A stretch of 64,000 bases of DNA, taken from assembly GCF_947498015.1 (NCBI RefSeq), contig NZ_CANMIR010000013.1, positions 43,867 to 107,866 of the forward strand. Reading direction: 5' to 3'. Positions 16,896 through 25,922 of the stretch are shown here, piece after piece. Positions within the stretch are counted from its first letter, which is position 1, and every line of letters starts with the position of its first letter. Position numbers and translations under genes: made by a program. This DNA is from an uncultured Neptuniibacter sp. (GTDB lineage: Bacteria; Pseudomonadota; Gammaproteobacteria; Pseudomonadales; Balneatricaceae). The notes beneath the pieces were generated by a model that saw only the letters and a list, made by a program, of their open reading frames with translations, was not told the DNA's origin and did no database searches.

Positions 16896-18806
16896 TTAGC
16901 AGATATCTTCAAATGGATTATCACAATCAAGCGATACCGGATTGGCATATCCTGGGAACTCAATCTGAGAGTCGGTAATATTCAGATCTTCGCCCTGAAG
17001 TACGTTATGGTCATACAGGTATATCGGCTTAGATTCGCCTTTGAGGGAGTCCTGGTCATACTGATGAGCCAGCGCCCGGGTTACCGCTAGTTTATCCTGA
17101 TAAGCCTGCAGCTCAGTTTTGCTATAGCGCTTGCTCAACATCTGCTGCACAACGTGAGGTGACAGTACCGGTGCAGATGCGTTGTTGCCGCCAAAGCCTT
17201 TGGAGTTCAGCAGGACAGAGTCGATACCTGTGGAGCCGACTTCAATATGCTGGTTGCTCAGATGCAGGTTGCTCTGATGAATATCCGTTGCAAACTCAGG
17301 CGTTGTAACGATTCCGGGTATATAGCCGTACTTCCAGACACCTAAAGAGGCGCTGAGCTGATCACCGCCTGCGGTACCCTGAGAGTGACCTAAATAGCAC
17401 TTAACAGCAGCAACGGTCCAGTTCTCGATACCGAATGCTTTTGCTGTTTCGTTGATGACGTGAGATTCAGTGACACGGTTTTGCGGGGTGCTGGTGCCGT
17501 GTGCCTGTACAAAACTGCGTTGTTTGAGGGACTCTTCCCCTAGCATTTTGCGTACGAGTGAGGCGGATTTTGCCAATGTGATGTAGTTTCCGACTCCCGG
17601 AGCTGAGATCGATTTTTTATGACCATCAGCGTTAACAAATACCTCGGGAACCGCTCCGTAGATTTCGGCACCCAGCTCTATCGCCAGATCATCACTCATT
17701 AACAGGATGAACTGACTGCTCTCGCCCATTGTGAAACCGCAATTGTTGCCAAATGGGCGACAAGCCTGACGATAGTTTTCTGCTGTCAGTTCAGACAGTT
17801 TATCCAGTGCCAGTAGGTCTTTGTCTTCGGCCAGCGCCCCCATCGCCCGGAAGCCTTCGATGATCTCTGGGGTTACCGGAGCATCACTGCCGCCGACCAG
17901 AACCACTTTGCGGCGTCCGGAGCGGATATCATTAACACCACTGCGGAGATTGTAGAGGAAGGTAGCGCAAGCGCCGAGAGCGCCACCAGTGGTACCAATG
18001 TTGCCCAACATATAGGCATTGACAAAGTCAGCAGGCATCTGGGCATAACCCAGAGGCATCTGCTTTGATGTTGTTCGTTTGCCGAGCGCGGCAAATTTTG
18101 TTAATCCGCCAAAACCAAAATCATCCAGCTGACCGATTGAGTTACTGGCGTAGACCGCAATCTGATCGGGTGCAACCCGGTCAGCAATCTCGTTAAAGGG
18201 GATACCTGTGGAGGAGAGTGCATCGGAAGCAGCGAAAACCGTCATCTGCAGATTGCGTGGGTGATTGCGCGACTGATAAAGCTTACCGGGCTGAAATCCG
18301 GAGGGCAGCTGTCCTGCAGATTGTACCGGTGCAATTTTATTATCCGGAATGATAACGTCCATCTGGGCGTTAACTTCGATACTGAACTGCCCAGGTGCCG
18401 TCTCTGTCACGCTCCAGTTTTCCGGAATCTGCAAAGGCATCTGACGTTTACGCAGGCGGAATTTAAGTGTCTCTTCGCCGCAGTTAAGCGTTGCAGGCTT
18501 ATTAAACATGACGTTGTTAACGTCGAAGGCACTCTTCTCGATTCGGCGAATCAGGGTGCTGTTAAGAAGCTGATCTCTGAGCGTTGCGACCAATGTTTCA
18601 GCACTACAGCTCTCTCCCTGTTGATTCAGATACTGACCCTCTTGAGTGGTCGCCAATCCTGTCAGAATGGCAAGGTCAGTCAGGGTCTCTGTTTGTGACT
18701 GAGTGTCGAGTTTATCGATGATCAGACGTCGGTATGCGTGATGAAATGAGGCACGTCCAGCAGGGTTGATACCACCAAAACCAACAATGACAGGAAGCTG
18801 GGACAA
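16896..18806 (-). CDS. fabY: Beta-ketoacyl-ACP synthase, FabY type
   Basis: The 636-residue thiolase-fold enzyme matches the long FabY class (about 634 residues in Pseudomonas aeruginosa), which replaces FabH in starting fatty acid synthesis. It has a divergent N-terminal section (1-190), the nucleophile in TTGGALGACATFLYNLRSG (Cys280), then HGTSTPQN near 440 and KCYLGHSQGTAGG near 475, giving the Cys-His-His triad of condensing enzymes. SQLPVIVGFGGINPAGR opens the protein. Three ACTGACTA-type boxes lie in its upstream region, shared with the divergent lipoprotein at 19026. The family assignment is firm; initiation activity is inferred from the Pseudomonas member. Confidence 0.9.
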   Translation of the reverse strand: MSQLPVIVGFGGINPAGRASFHHAYRRLIIDKLDTQSQTETLTDLAILTGLATTQEGQYLNQQGESCSAETLVATLRDQLLNSTLIRRIEKSAFDVNNVMFNKPATLNCGEETLKFRLRKRQMPLQIPENWSVTETAPGQFSIEVNAQMDVIIPDNKIAPVQSAGQLPSGFQPGKLYQSRNHPRNLQMTVFAASDALSSTGIPFNEIADRVAPDQIAVYASNSIGQLDDFGFGGLTKFAALGKRTTSKQMPLGYAQMPADFVNAYMLGNIGTTGGALGACATFLYNLRSGVNDIRSGRRKVVLVGGSDAPVTPEIIEGFRAMGALAEDKDLLALDKLSELTAENYRQACRPFGNNCGFTMGESSQFILLMSDDLAIELGAEIYGAVPEVFVNADGHKKSISAPGVGNYITLAKSASLVRKMLGEESLKQRSFVQAHGTSTPQNRVTESHVINETAKAFGIENWTVAAVKCYLGHSQGTAGGDQLSASLGVWKYGYIPGIVTTPEFATDIHQSNLHLSNQHIEVGSTGIDSVLLNSKGFGGNNASAPVLSPHVVQQMLSKRYSKTELQAYQDKLAVTRALAHQYDQDSLKGESKPIYLYDHNVLQGEDLNITDSQIEFPGYANPVSLDCDNPFEDIC

Positions 18807-18889
18807 TTGAATCTCCTCAAGGGACAGATCTTTATAGAAACGTATAATCCCTGTTTATAGCTATACATAATTAAGTAGACAGGGGCCAT

Positions 18890-18970
18890 ATTACTGACTA
18901 ATCATTTTATCGGTGTTTGCTATTACTGACTAGCATCAAAACCCCTTTTTATCCGTTTTTAGTCAGTGAT
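18890..18970. promoter_or_regulatory. Three ACTGACTA boxes between fabY and the divergent lipoprotein gene
   Basis: ATTACTGACTAATCA (18890-18904) and ATTACTGACTAGCAT (18922-18936) are direct repeats 32 bases apart, about three helical turns. TAGTCAGTGAT (18960-18970) is a third copy in the opposite orientation (ATCACTGACTA). The boxes lie between two divergent genes and could be operators for an unknown regulator of fabY, the lipoprotein, or both. Confidence 0.45.
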
Positions 18971-19025
18971 TGTTAAGTGATAGTATGGCTAAATTCAGGG
19001 ATTAGATAATTCGTAGGAGTCAACC

Positions 19026-19682
19026 ATGAAAAAACTTGTCGCCATTGCTGTTGCTGGTGTGTTGTTAGCGGGCTGCCAAACGATCGACCCATATACGGGT
19101 GAGCAGAAAGTGGGTAATACAGCGAAAGGCGCTGGCATTGGTGCGGTGGCCGGTGCTGTATTGGGTGCGGCGGTCTCCAGTAAGAGTGATCGTAAAAAAG
19201 GTGCTTTAACCGGTGCTTTGGTAGGTGGCGCTGTGGGTGGAGGTATCGGCTATTACATGGATCAGCAGGAAGCTTTGCTGCGCCAGGAGCTGGAAGGAAC
19301 AGGGGTACGTGTTGAGCGTATTGGTGATTCTATCCGTTTGATTATGCCTGGGCATATTACGTTTGCACTGGACTCTGACCGTATTGCCGGTAGCTTCTAT
19401 CCGGTTTTGGACTCTGTGGCTAAGGTATTGATTAAGTTTGATAAAACAGAGCTGAATGTGGATGGGTTTACTGATAGCTCGGGCTCTTTTGAGTACAATC
19501 AGCAGCTTTCAGAGCGACGAGCTGCGCGAGTTGCAGATTATCTGGTGGGCTCCGGTATCGCTAATCTGAGAATTAACGCACGTGGCTACGGTGAGCGTTA
19601 CCCTGTTGCCAGCAACAACTCCGCATCAGGTCGTGCGATGAACCGTCGTGTTGAGATCAATATCAGCGGTATGCGTCGTTGA
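19026..19682 (+). CDS. OmpA-family outer membrane lipoprotein (YiaD/Pal-like)
   Basis: The 218-residue product has a signal peptide with lipobox LLAGC (Cys17), a glycine-zipper segment (about 35-75: GAGIGAVAGAVLGAAVS and GALVGGAVGGGIGY) and a C-terminal OmpA peptidoglycan-binding domain (about 110-215) with NVDGFTDSSGSFEYNQQLSE-RRA and GYGERYPVASN. The lipid anchor, glycine zipper and OmpA domain together are the YiaD architecture, tethering outer membrane to cell wall. GTAGGAG precedes the ATG. A gene on the opposite strand, fabY, shares its upstream region. Confidence 0.9.
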   Translation: MKKLVAIAVAGVLLAGCQTIDPYTGEQKVGNTAKGAGIGAVAGAVLGAAVSSKSDRKKGALTGALVGGAVGGGIGYYMDQQEALLRQELEGTGVRVERIGDSIRLIMPGHITFALDSDRIAGSFYPVLDSVAKVLIKFDKTELNVDGFTDSSGSFEYNQQLSERRAARVADYLVGSGIANLRINARGYGERYPVASNNSASGRAMNRRVEINISGMRR

Positions 19683-19701
19683 TATAATCTGATGATCCGG
19701 T

Positions 19702-19735
19702 CCGCCTTAATGTTTGTTGAGGCGGGCTCTCCCTC
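19702..19735 (+). terminator. Hairpin after the OmpA-like lipoprotein gene
   Basis: CCGCCTTAA and TTGAGGCGG pair (one G-T pair) across TGTTTG, followed by GCTCTCCCTCC rather than a clean T-tract; probably a weak terminator. Confidence 0.5.
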
Positions 19736-19833
19736 CTCTCGAGTGAATATCTTTCGCTTTACTGAATCCGCTCCTCTGGCTATACCTTAACTGTTACTCA
19801 GATTAGATTCTTCAGAACGATCGGGAGGTAGAT

Positions 19834-20163
19834 ATGAATGCCGAGATCGGAAAGTTGATGGATCAGTTATGTAACCCGGACAGTGAGTCTAGTGTTTCCT
19901 GTGATCTGACCAGCTCTTCAGTACGTCAGGTGGGAGCGCCCATCGATACTGCGTTGTATCATGATCTTAAGACGCTTGCTGCGTTCTATCGTAAGGATGA
20001 GAATTGTATTGCGGGTGAGCTACTAACGATTGCACTTAAAGAGGCATTTTCTATGCTCTCCGAAGAGCAGCGAGAGCACCTGAAAGTTGAGCAGATAAGC
20101 TTTGAACGCCAATCCGCTGAGCGACATATGGAGCAGCAGCGCTATGACCCGGGTTGTACCTAA
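19834..20163 (+). CDS. Small protein of unknown function
   Basis: The 109-residue product is preceded by a good ribosome binding site (GGGAGG) and followed by a strong terminator, so it is probably expressed alone. The middle (about 34-80) reads VGAPIDTALYHDLKTLAAFY and then GELLTIALKEAFSML, a helix-rich pattern reminiscent of ribbon-helix-helix or transcription-factor-like small proteins, but I do not recognise a family. The C terminus is charged and ends with a cysteine. No signal peptide or membrane helix. Confidence 0.7.
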   Translation: MNAEIGKLMDQLCNPDSESSVSCDLTSSSVRQVGAPIDTALYHDLKTLAAFYRKDENCIAGELLTIALKEAFSMLSEEQREHLKVEQISFERQSAERHMEQQRYDPGCT

Positions 20164-20164
20164 A

Positions 20165-20195
20165 TAAAAAAAACGCACCTTCGGGTGCGTTTTTT
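20165..20195. terminator. Bidirectional terminator between the small unknown gene and flgT
   Basis: A-tract, CGCACC, loop TTCG, GGTGCG, T-tract: symmetric, so it can serve the plus-strand gene and the minus-strand flgT. Confidence 0.93.
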
Positions 20196-20213
20196 GATCG
20201 TGTCTGAGAATGT

Positions 20214-21428
20214 TTAGCGAGCGATTGCCAGATCGCCGGGGCGAATATTGTGAGAGGAGGTGTTACCACTGATATGGCCGGATGCACCACTCATCTGCAC
20301 ATCATCGATCACTAGCGTTTGCCGGGTGTTACTGAGTTCTGTGCTGGCTTTCATATCAGGGGTGTAGAATGTGGACTTCCGGTAGATGGTCAACTTATCT
20401 CCCCGCTTAATCCCCTGTTGTTTGCCTGCGCCGATCCAGATATTGCGATCATCAGTGCGGGTGATTCGCGCGGTAAACGGTTCGCACTGTAGGGTTGTTT
20501 CCAGATCAGAAATTACTTCCTGTAACAATAAATTAACCTTTTGACCGTAATCCTGCTTTTTGAAGCTGGCCGTATTAAAACCGGTATTAATGGTGCGATC
20601 TAAATTCCACAGACCAGCGGTTTGGTAGTGCTTTTGGCTGATCAGATGACCGGAGAAACCGTCGTGAATAAACAGATCGAACTCAAAGTTACGCAGGTGT
20701 TTTCTGCTTTTGTAATCCAGGCGGTTATATAGATCGATGAAAAAGTTGTTTTCGGCATGGGTTCTGGGGTCGATCATCGACATATCCCGGATGACGCCGG
20801 AGATAAGGTAGTTAACCTGTAGCTGGCCTGCGGTGTGGAGTGTGCTGGTGAGCATACCATCATCCAACTGAGCGGTGGCTGCACGATCTGTATTGGAGTA
20901 GAGCGAGATGTTGCCCGCGTTAAAAGCGACCATAGCTCCCTTCTGGTTGAGGTGTTGAGTTAGTAAACCGGGGAGCTCTGAGCTGATATTGTATAGACCA
21001 CCCAGATTGGCTTGTGAAGCCTGAGTCAGGGGGAAGGCGGTCAAGGCAACTGACTTGGCGTAGGTGTTACTGATCCCGTTTTTACAGCCTTCATCAATCA
21101 GGACATCAGCTCTGATGCGGATAAAGAGGCTCTGCCCGATAACTTTCTCATCAAGAATATCAATGTTTGATACCTGCCCCAGCGTGCTGAGTTGCATGTT
21201 ATCGATCTCCAGTATGCCGTCGCGAACAACCTGGCTGCTGGAGACGTAAACGGCTGCCTGCATTGAGGCTTGCTGGGAGGCATCACGGATTGCAGCTTCA
21301 CGGGCTGAAGAAATATCTTTGTTGACGATGAGGGCTTGTCCTTCCGCTTCAATTACGACCGCCTGGACTGAAAAAGGAAGTGTAAGCAGGATAAGGATCC
21401 CAAATATTTTCGGTATGAAATTAAACAT
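20214..21428 (-). CDS. flgT: Flagellar H-ring assembly protein FlgT
   Basis: The 404-residue product has an N-terminal signal peptide (about 1-23, ending SVQA) and three parts as in Vibrio FlgT: an N-terminal domain beginning VVIEAEGQALIVNKDISSAR-EAA (a common LPP20-like start), a middle alpha/beta domain, and a C-terminal beta domain with AGKQQGIKRGDKLTIYRKS. FlgT is periplasmic and builds the H ring round the LP ring of sheathed or polar Na+/H+ motors; it is needed for MotX/PomB recruitment in Vibrio. It is divergent from flgO-flgP, the same grouping as in Vibrio, which supports the call. Confidence 0.85.
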   Translation of the reverse strand: MFNFIPKIFGILILLTLPFSVQAVVIEAEGQALIVNKDISSAREAAIRDASQQASMQAAVYVSSSQVVRDGILEIDNMQLSTLGQVSNIDILDEKVIGQSLFIRIRADVLIDEGCKNGISNTYAKSVALTAFPLTQASQANLGGLYNISSELPGLLTQHLNQKGAMVAFNAGNISLYSNTDRAATAQLDDGMLTSTLHTAGQLQVNYLISGVIRDMSMIDPRTHAENNFFIDLYNRLDYKSRKHLRNFEFDLFIHDGFSGHLISQKHYQTAGLWNLDRTINTGFNTASFKKQDYGQKVNLLLQEVISDLETTLQCEPFTARITRTDDRNIWIGAGKQQGIKRGDKLTIYRKSTFYTPDMKASTELSNTRQTLVIDDVQMSGASGHISGNTSSHNIRPGDLAIAR

Positions 21429-21578
21429 ATCTCACCGTTGACCGATTAACTTATGAAGACAGTATGCAATTGCCGGATCAAAGTAAATGTAGATTCGGGC
21501 TGGGTGGTATGCCACTCCCTATGCCTACATGATTTATGATAGATTGTCGTGCTTAACCCTTTAGTTTGGAAGGTCAGG

Positions 21579-22310
21579 ATGAAAAAAATTTTACTGCTGC
21601 TTTCAGTTTGCCTGCTTGCGGGGTGTGCCCAGCAGAGGCAGGCAGAGGATGCTCCTCCGGAGCGTGTTCATATTGAGAGTATGAGTCCTGACGTAGTGGC
21701 TGAGCTTCATAAGTTGGAAAAGGCTCATATTGCTGAACGAGAGGCGTTGCTGGAAAAAGAGCAATCATTGGTTAAGAGGCAGGTTGTACAGGTACCCGCT
21801 GAACCTAATGGGTTGGATCCGCTGAGTGAGGCGGTAGCCCAGATGGCTTTGCAGATGAATGCAGGATTGCAGCAGAACCGTGTGAAACGATTTCCGGTAG
21901 CAGTGGTTCCCTTCACAAACCTGAATAATAGCCGCAAAGTTGGGCGTTTTGGTGAGCGTATTGAGCAGGGATTTATCTATCAGTTACAGCAGCATGGCTA
22001 TAATCTGGTGGACTATCGTGCTGCGGGGCTGACAACGACGACCAAACAGCCGTTGTCTAAGCAAAACCTCTCAGGTTTGAGAACCCGCTATAAGATCTAT
22101 TTTCTGGTGACGGGGACCTATGCGCAGCATTCCGATGGATTGGTGATTAACTCCAGGGTCATTGATACGACGACGCGTCAGGTGTTAGCGACAGGGCAAT
22201 CGCATATTGGCAATCAAAGATTGGAGGGAGGGATTCCAGGCTATAACCCTCTCGAAGCTTTGAATGAGGGTATGATTATTGAAAATCGTGGTGGACCAGT
22301 AGGCAGATAA
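21579..22310 (+). CDS. flgO: Flagellar outer membrane lipoprotein FlgO
   Basis: The 243-residue product has a lipobox LLAGC (Cys at about 15) and a FlgO domain (about 90-225: PLSEAVAQMALQMNAGL, FPVAVVPFTNLNNSRKVGRF and YKIYFLVTGTYAQHSDGLVI). FlgO and FlgP are outer-membrane proteins of the Vibrio flagellar base needed for full motility. GGAAGG lies about six bases before the ATG at 21579; an upstream GTG at 21549 lacks that support. A gap of only four bases to flgP indicates an operon. Confidence 0.85.
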   Translation: MKKILLLLSVCLLAGCAQQRQAEDAPPERVHIESMSPDVVAELHKLEKAHIAEREALLEKEQSLVKRQVVQVPAEPNGLDPLSEAVAQMALQMNAGLQQNRVKRFPVAVVPFTNLNNSRKVGRFGERIEQGFIYQLQQHGYNLVDYRAAGLTTTTKQPLSKQNLSGLRTRYKIYFLVTGTYAQHSDGLVINSRVIDTTTRQVLATGQSHIGNQRLEGGIPGYNPLEALNEGMIIENRGGPVGR

Positions 22311-22314
22311 ATAG

Positions 22315-22791
22315 ATGCATAAGATCATGAAGCCGATACAACGAACTCTACTTATGCTTGCTGCGTTGGTAATGCTGCAAGGTTGTGAAACAGCGGTTGA
22401 AAATACTAAGGAGCTAATGCAAGCCCTGCCGGATATCAATCTGCCGCCTCGGGTTGAAGAGGCTCCGGATCCTCAGTGGGTTAGGGCAACAGGCTATGCG
22501 CCGATCAGCTTACAACCGGGTCAGAACAAGCAGCACAAGGTGTTGTTGGCGATGCGTGCGTCAAAACTAAGAGCGTATCAAGAGCTGGCAGCAGTGGTTC
22601 ATGGTCAGTACCTTTACGGCACGACGACGGTACAGGATATGGTGATGCAGAGTGATCAGTTTAAAGCTGCGGTGTCCGGTATTGTGCGTGGGGCGCAAGT
22701 TGTGAAGAGCTATCCCGTCCAGGAGGATACCTATGCCACGACATTGGAGATTGATCTCAATCAGGTGCAGCGAGCCTGGATAAGTCGCTAA
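22315..22791 (+). CDS. flgP: Flagellar outer membrane lipoprotein FlgP (LPP20 family)
   Basis: The product of 158 residues has a signal peptide, lipobox MLQGC and a LPP20/FlgP domain (about 58-155: WVRATGYAPISLQPGQNKQH, AMRASKLRAYQELAAVVHGQ and MQSDQFKAAVSGIVRGAQVV). FlgP forms a disc or ring around the outer part of polar flagellar motors. A second ATG at 22327 is an equally possible start; neither has a strong ribosome binding site, so translation may be coupled to flgO. A strong terminator follows. Confidence 0.88.
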   Translation: MHKIMKPIQRTLLMLAALVMLQGCETAVENTKELMQALPDINLPPRVEEAPDPQWVRATGYAPISLQPGQNKQHKVLLAMRASKLRAYQELAAVVHGQYLYGTTTVQDMVMQSDQFKAAVSGIVRGAQVVKSYPVQEDTYATTLEIDLNQVQRAWISR

Positions 22792-22812
22792 TCTTCCAAT
22801 ACATGTAAATTT

Positions 22813-22840
22813 AAAAAAGGAGCGGTTTGCTCCTTTTTTT
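22813..22840 (+). terminator. Rho-independent terminator after flgP
   Basis: AAAAAAGGAGC and GCTCCTTTTTTT pair across GGTTT. Confidence 0.92.
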
Positions 22841-22851
22841 ATGGCTGAGGA

Positions 22852-23145
22852 TTACTTGTTTTGTGTGGCTTCAAAAGCGGCTAGCTGCTCCGGCGTTGCC
22901 TTCTCCTGATATTTCTCTTTCCAGCTATCGTAAGGCTCACCATAAACCAGCTCACGGGCGCTATCATAATCCACATCAACACCACGCTGTTCTGCTTCAG
23001 CTTTATACCACTTGCTTAGACAGTTTCGGCAGAATCCCGCGAGGATCATCAGGTCAATATTCTGGACATCCTTTCGTTCATCCAGATGGGCTAAAAGCTT
23101 TCTGAATACGGCGGCTTCTATATCATTCTGCGTTTGTTGGTCCAT
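22852..23145 (-). CDS. DUF1244 domain protein
   Basis: The 97-residue cytosolic product reads as one DUF1244 domain: FRKLLAHLDERKDVQNIDLM, FCRNCLSKWYKAEAE and ARELVYGEPYDSWKEKYQ. The family is small and widespread in Proteobacteria, with a conserved Cys-x-x-Cys (here FCRNCL) and a Trp/Tyr-rich helix; its function is unknown. It lies just after glnD on the same strand, 24 bases away, so it may be in the same transcript. Confidence 0.85.
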   Translation of the reverse strand: MDQQTQNDIEAAVFRKLLAHLDERKDVQNIDLMILAGFCRNCLSKWYKAEAEQRGVDVDYDSARELVYGEPYDSWKEKYQEKATPEQLAAFEATQNK

Positions 23146-23169
23146 AGTGTCCTCGTTTTATCTTTGTAA

Positions 23170-25869
23170 TTAGTTTTCGTGCTGAATGTGTTCATCAAGC
23201 TGTTGGCAGATCTCTTCCTGCAGTGCCTGGCATAACTCAGGGTCTGAAATGGGGGTGCCGGCTTCATCGGTGATGAAGAAAAAGTCCTCTACACGCTCGC
23301 CGACACTGGCGATCTTGGCTTTTCGAACGGACAGGTTGTGAGCGGCAAAGATGCCGCCGATGCGCGCCAGCAGGCCTGGGCGGTCCGGCGTGATGACCTC
23401 TAGCACCGTCTGTTGTGCACTTGGATCATTGCTCAGGTAAACCTGTGTCGGGGTGGCAAATAACTTCATCTGGCGAGGTACCCGACGCTGTATGATCTCT
23501 GGATAATCATCCGGGTCATCCAGTTCATCGATCAATCGCTGCTTGATCTGCTGTAGATGATCGGGGTTCTCTGACAGCGGGGTATTGTCGTCAGAGAGTA
23601 CCGTGTATGTATTCAGAACTTCACCGCTGTCAGTCACGATAATACGAGCATCTTGAATATTGAGATGCAGTTGGTCCATTGCTGCCACGGTTGCAGCAAA
23701 CAGATTTTTGATATCCGCACTGTAGATGAATATCTCGGTAGCGCCTTCGAAAACACGGTGTGAGGTTTGGCGAATGAGCACCAGTGGTTCATTCGGGTTG
23801 AGGTGCTCCAGAATAGCTTTAGTATGTTCGGCGATGCTCTGGGCAGTCTCTCTCAGGAAGTAGTCGTCGCCAATAGATGCCCATAGTTTGGCGATCTCGG
23901 TTTCATCTACCGCTTGACGCCGAAGCAGAACCAGAGCTTCATTCTGGATCTGCTCGATTCTGTCCTCTTTATTGATTGGATTTTCCAGCCCTCTGCGAAG
24001 TGCGCGTTTTGTATCGGTGTAAAGCTTACGCATCAGGGTCGCGCGCCAACTGTTCCAGAGCGTGTGATTGGTCGCATTGATATCTGCGATCGTTAGCACG
24101 TAGAGGTAATCAAGGTGAACTACATCTCTGACCTGCTGAGCGAAGGTGTGAATCACTTCCGGATCGGAGATGTCCTTGCGTTGTGCGGTCATCGACATAA
24201 GTAAGTGGTTACGTACAAGCCATGCAGCAAGGTGACGGTCCCATTTTCCCAAATGGTGGTTTTCACCAAACTCGAGTACATCAACAGATCCGAGTTCGGA
24301 GTGATCGCCGCCGCGGCCCTTGGCAATATCATGGAAAAGGGCTGCGATGTAGAGCAGTTCAATCTTAGGCAGCTGGTTGACGATGCGGTGGGCGATCGGG
24401 AACTCTTCTCGATAGTCGTTATGCCTGAACTGGCGGCATTTCTGAATCACCTTCATGGTGTGGGCATCAACCGTATAGATATGGAACAGGTCGTGCTGCA
24501 TCTGCCCGATGATGCTGCCAAACTGTGGCAGGTAACGTCCCAGGATACCATATCGGGTCATTCGCTTGAGTTCGGTGGACACCCGCTCAGGTGAGCGTAA
24601 CAGCTCCATAAACAGGCTGGTATTGCGGATATCTTTTCTGAACTCATCATCCACTTTGTGGCGGTTGTCACGGATCAGGCGGATGGTAGAGGCGCGTACC
24701 CCTTTAATATTGGGATTTTGAGCCAGAAGGACGAAAAGCTCCATCAAGGCAAACGGGTGGTGCTCAAAAACCGTTTCATAGGCGACTTCCAGATAGTCAT
24801 TATGAATCTGGAAGCGGTTATTCAGAGGGATGATAACCTGCTCTTCATCAGCTCGAAGTATGGCTTCATCAAAATGCTGTAGCAGCATGTCGTTAAATTC
24901 AGACATAGCCATCGCAATGCGATAATACTTCCCCATGAACTGTTCAACTGCCAGCTTGCCTTCCTGGTCTTCGTAGCCGAAAAACTCGGCAAGTGAACGT
25001 TGATGGTCGAAGAGAAGACGGTCCTCTCTGCGGTTGCAAAGCATATGCATCGCGTAGCGAACCGACCATAGGTAGAGCTCACCCTTATTCAGAATATCGA
25101 GTTCTGTCTCGGTGAGAAAGCCATCTTCGACCAGGTCACGGATATAGGTTGAACCAAAGTGTCTCTTAGCGACCCAGCCGATGGTTTGGAGATCTCTGAG
25201 TCCGCCCGGTGAGTTCTTCAGGTTGGGCTCAAGGTTGTATTCGGTGTTATTGGTTTTTTTGTGGCGATCCTTTTGCTCTTTAAGCTTGGCGATAAAAAAC
25301 TCTTTATCGGTCCAGGCGCCTTCAGAGGTGACTCTGTCATACATCTGGGTATGCAGTTCAGAGTTGCCGACGAGTGTCCTTGATTCGATCAGGTTGGTTG
25401 CGATGGTGATATCGTTCTGGGCTTCTTTGAAGCAGTCACTCAGGCTGCGAACACTGGAGCCGAGATCAAGGTTGATATCCCAGAGTAGTGTCAGAAAGCC
25501 ACTGATTGAATCGTGGTACTGTTCGGCTTCCACTCCATCCTGCAGAAGAATGAGTAGATCTATATCTGAGTGTGGATGGAGTTCGCCGCGGCCGTAGCCA
25601 CCTACAGCAATAAGGGCTATCTCATTTTCGGGCCATTCAAATTTTGACCAGGCGGTCTGGAGTATCCTGTCGATCTCTCTGGCGCGACCATAGATCAGCT
25701 TACGGATATCATCACCTTCTCGGAAACGTTCATCCAGAACTGTTTTTATCTCAGTTAGAGCTTCCTTGAAAACCGGGATGGGCGATTTGGCCTCGGCTAA
25801 CTTTTTCTGAAAAGCTGAAAGGTCAATAATCTCTTCTGCGGCCAACTGTTGGTGCAGGGTGGTAGACAT
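23170..25869 (-). CDS. glnD: Bifunctional uridylyltransferase/uridylyl-removing enzyme
   Basis: The 899-residue protein has a nucleotidyltransferase domain (GGYGRGELHPHSDIDLLIL, about 90-108), a PII-uridylyltransferase helical domain, an HD hydrolase domain (ALFHDIAKGRGGDHSELG, about 515), and two ACT domains at the C terminus (about 710-790 and 820-890, including TPDRPGLLARIGGIFAAHNL). It senses glutamine and modifies the PII proteins GlnB/GlnK, the top of the nitrogen cascade. It sits next to map as in Pseudomonas and E. coli. The length equals the family norm (about 890-900). Confidence 0.97.
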   Translation of the reverse strand: MSTTLHQQLAAEEIIDLSAFQKKLAEAKSPIPVFKEALTEIKTVLDERFREGDDIRKLIYGRAREIDRILQTAWSKFEWPENEIALIAVGGYGRGELHPHSDIDLLILLQDGVEAEQYHDSISGFLTLLWDINLDLGSSVRSLSDCFKEAQNDITIATNLIESRTLVGNSELHTQMYDRVTSEGAWTDKEFFIAKLKEQKDRHKKTNNTEYNLEPNLKNSPGGLRDLQTIGWVAKRHFGSTYIRDLVEDGFLTETELDILNKGELYLWSVRYAMHMLCNRREDRLLFDHQRSLAEFFGYEDQEGKLAVEQFMGKYYRIAMAMSEFNDMLLQHFDEAILRADEEQVIIPLNNRFQIHNDYLEVAYETVFEHHPFALMELFVLLAQNPNIKGVRASTIRLIRDNRHKVDDEFRKDIRNTSLFMELLRSPERVSTELKRMTRYGILGRYLPQFGSIIGQMQHDLFHIYTVDAHTMKVIQKCRQFRHNDYREEFPIAHRIVNQLPKIELLYIAALFHDIAKGRGGDHSELGSVDVLEFGENHHLGKWDRHLAAWLVRNHLLMSMTAQRKDISDPEVIHTFAQQVRDVVHLDYLYVLTIADINATNHTLWNSWRATLMRKLYTDTKRALRRGLENPINKEDRIEQIQNEALVLLRRQAVDETEIAKLWASIGDDYFLRETAQSIAEHTKAILEHLNPNEPLVLIRQTSHRVFEGATEIFIYSADIKNLFAATVAAMDQLHLNIQDARIIVTDSGEVLNTYTVLSDDNTPLSENPDHLQQIKQRLIDELDDPDDYPEIIQRRVPRQMKLFATPTQVYLSNDPSAQQTVLEVITPDRPGLLARIGGIFAAHNLSVRKAKIASVGERVEDFFFITDEAGTPISDPELCQALQEEICQQLDEHIQHEN

Positions 25870-25922
25870 CTTTGCTGTACCCGTATTGATACTGAATTAT
25901 GGTGGCTGTGGACTCTGAACGG

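Noticed and set aside
21429..21578. Possible sigma54 or sigma28 promoter in the flgT-flgO intergenic region
   Set aside because: I looked for TGGCAC-N5-TTGCW and for TAAAG-N11-CCGATAA on both strands. Only partial matches were present, none convincing.
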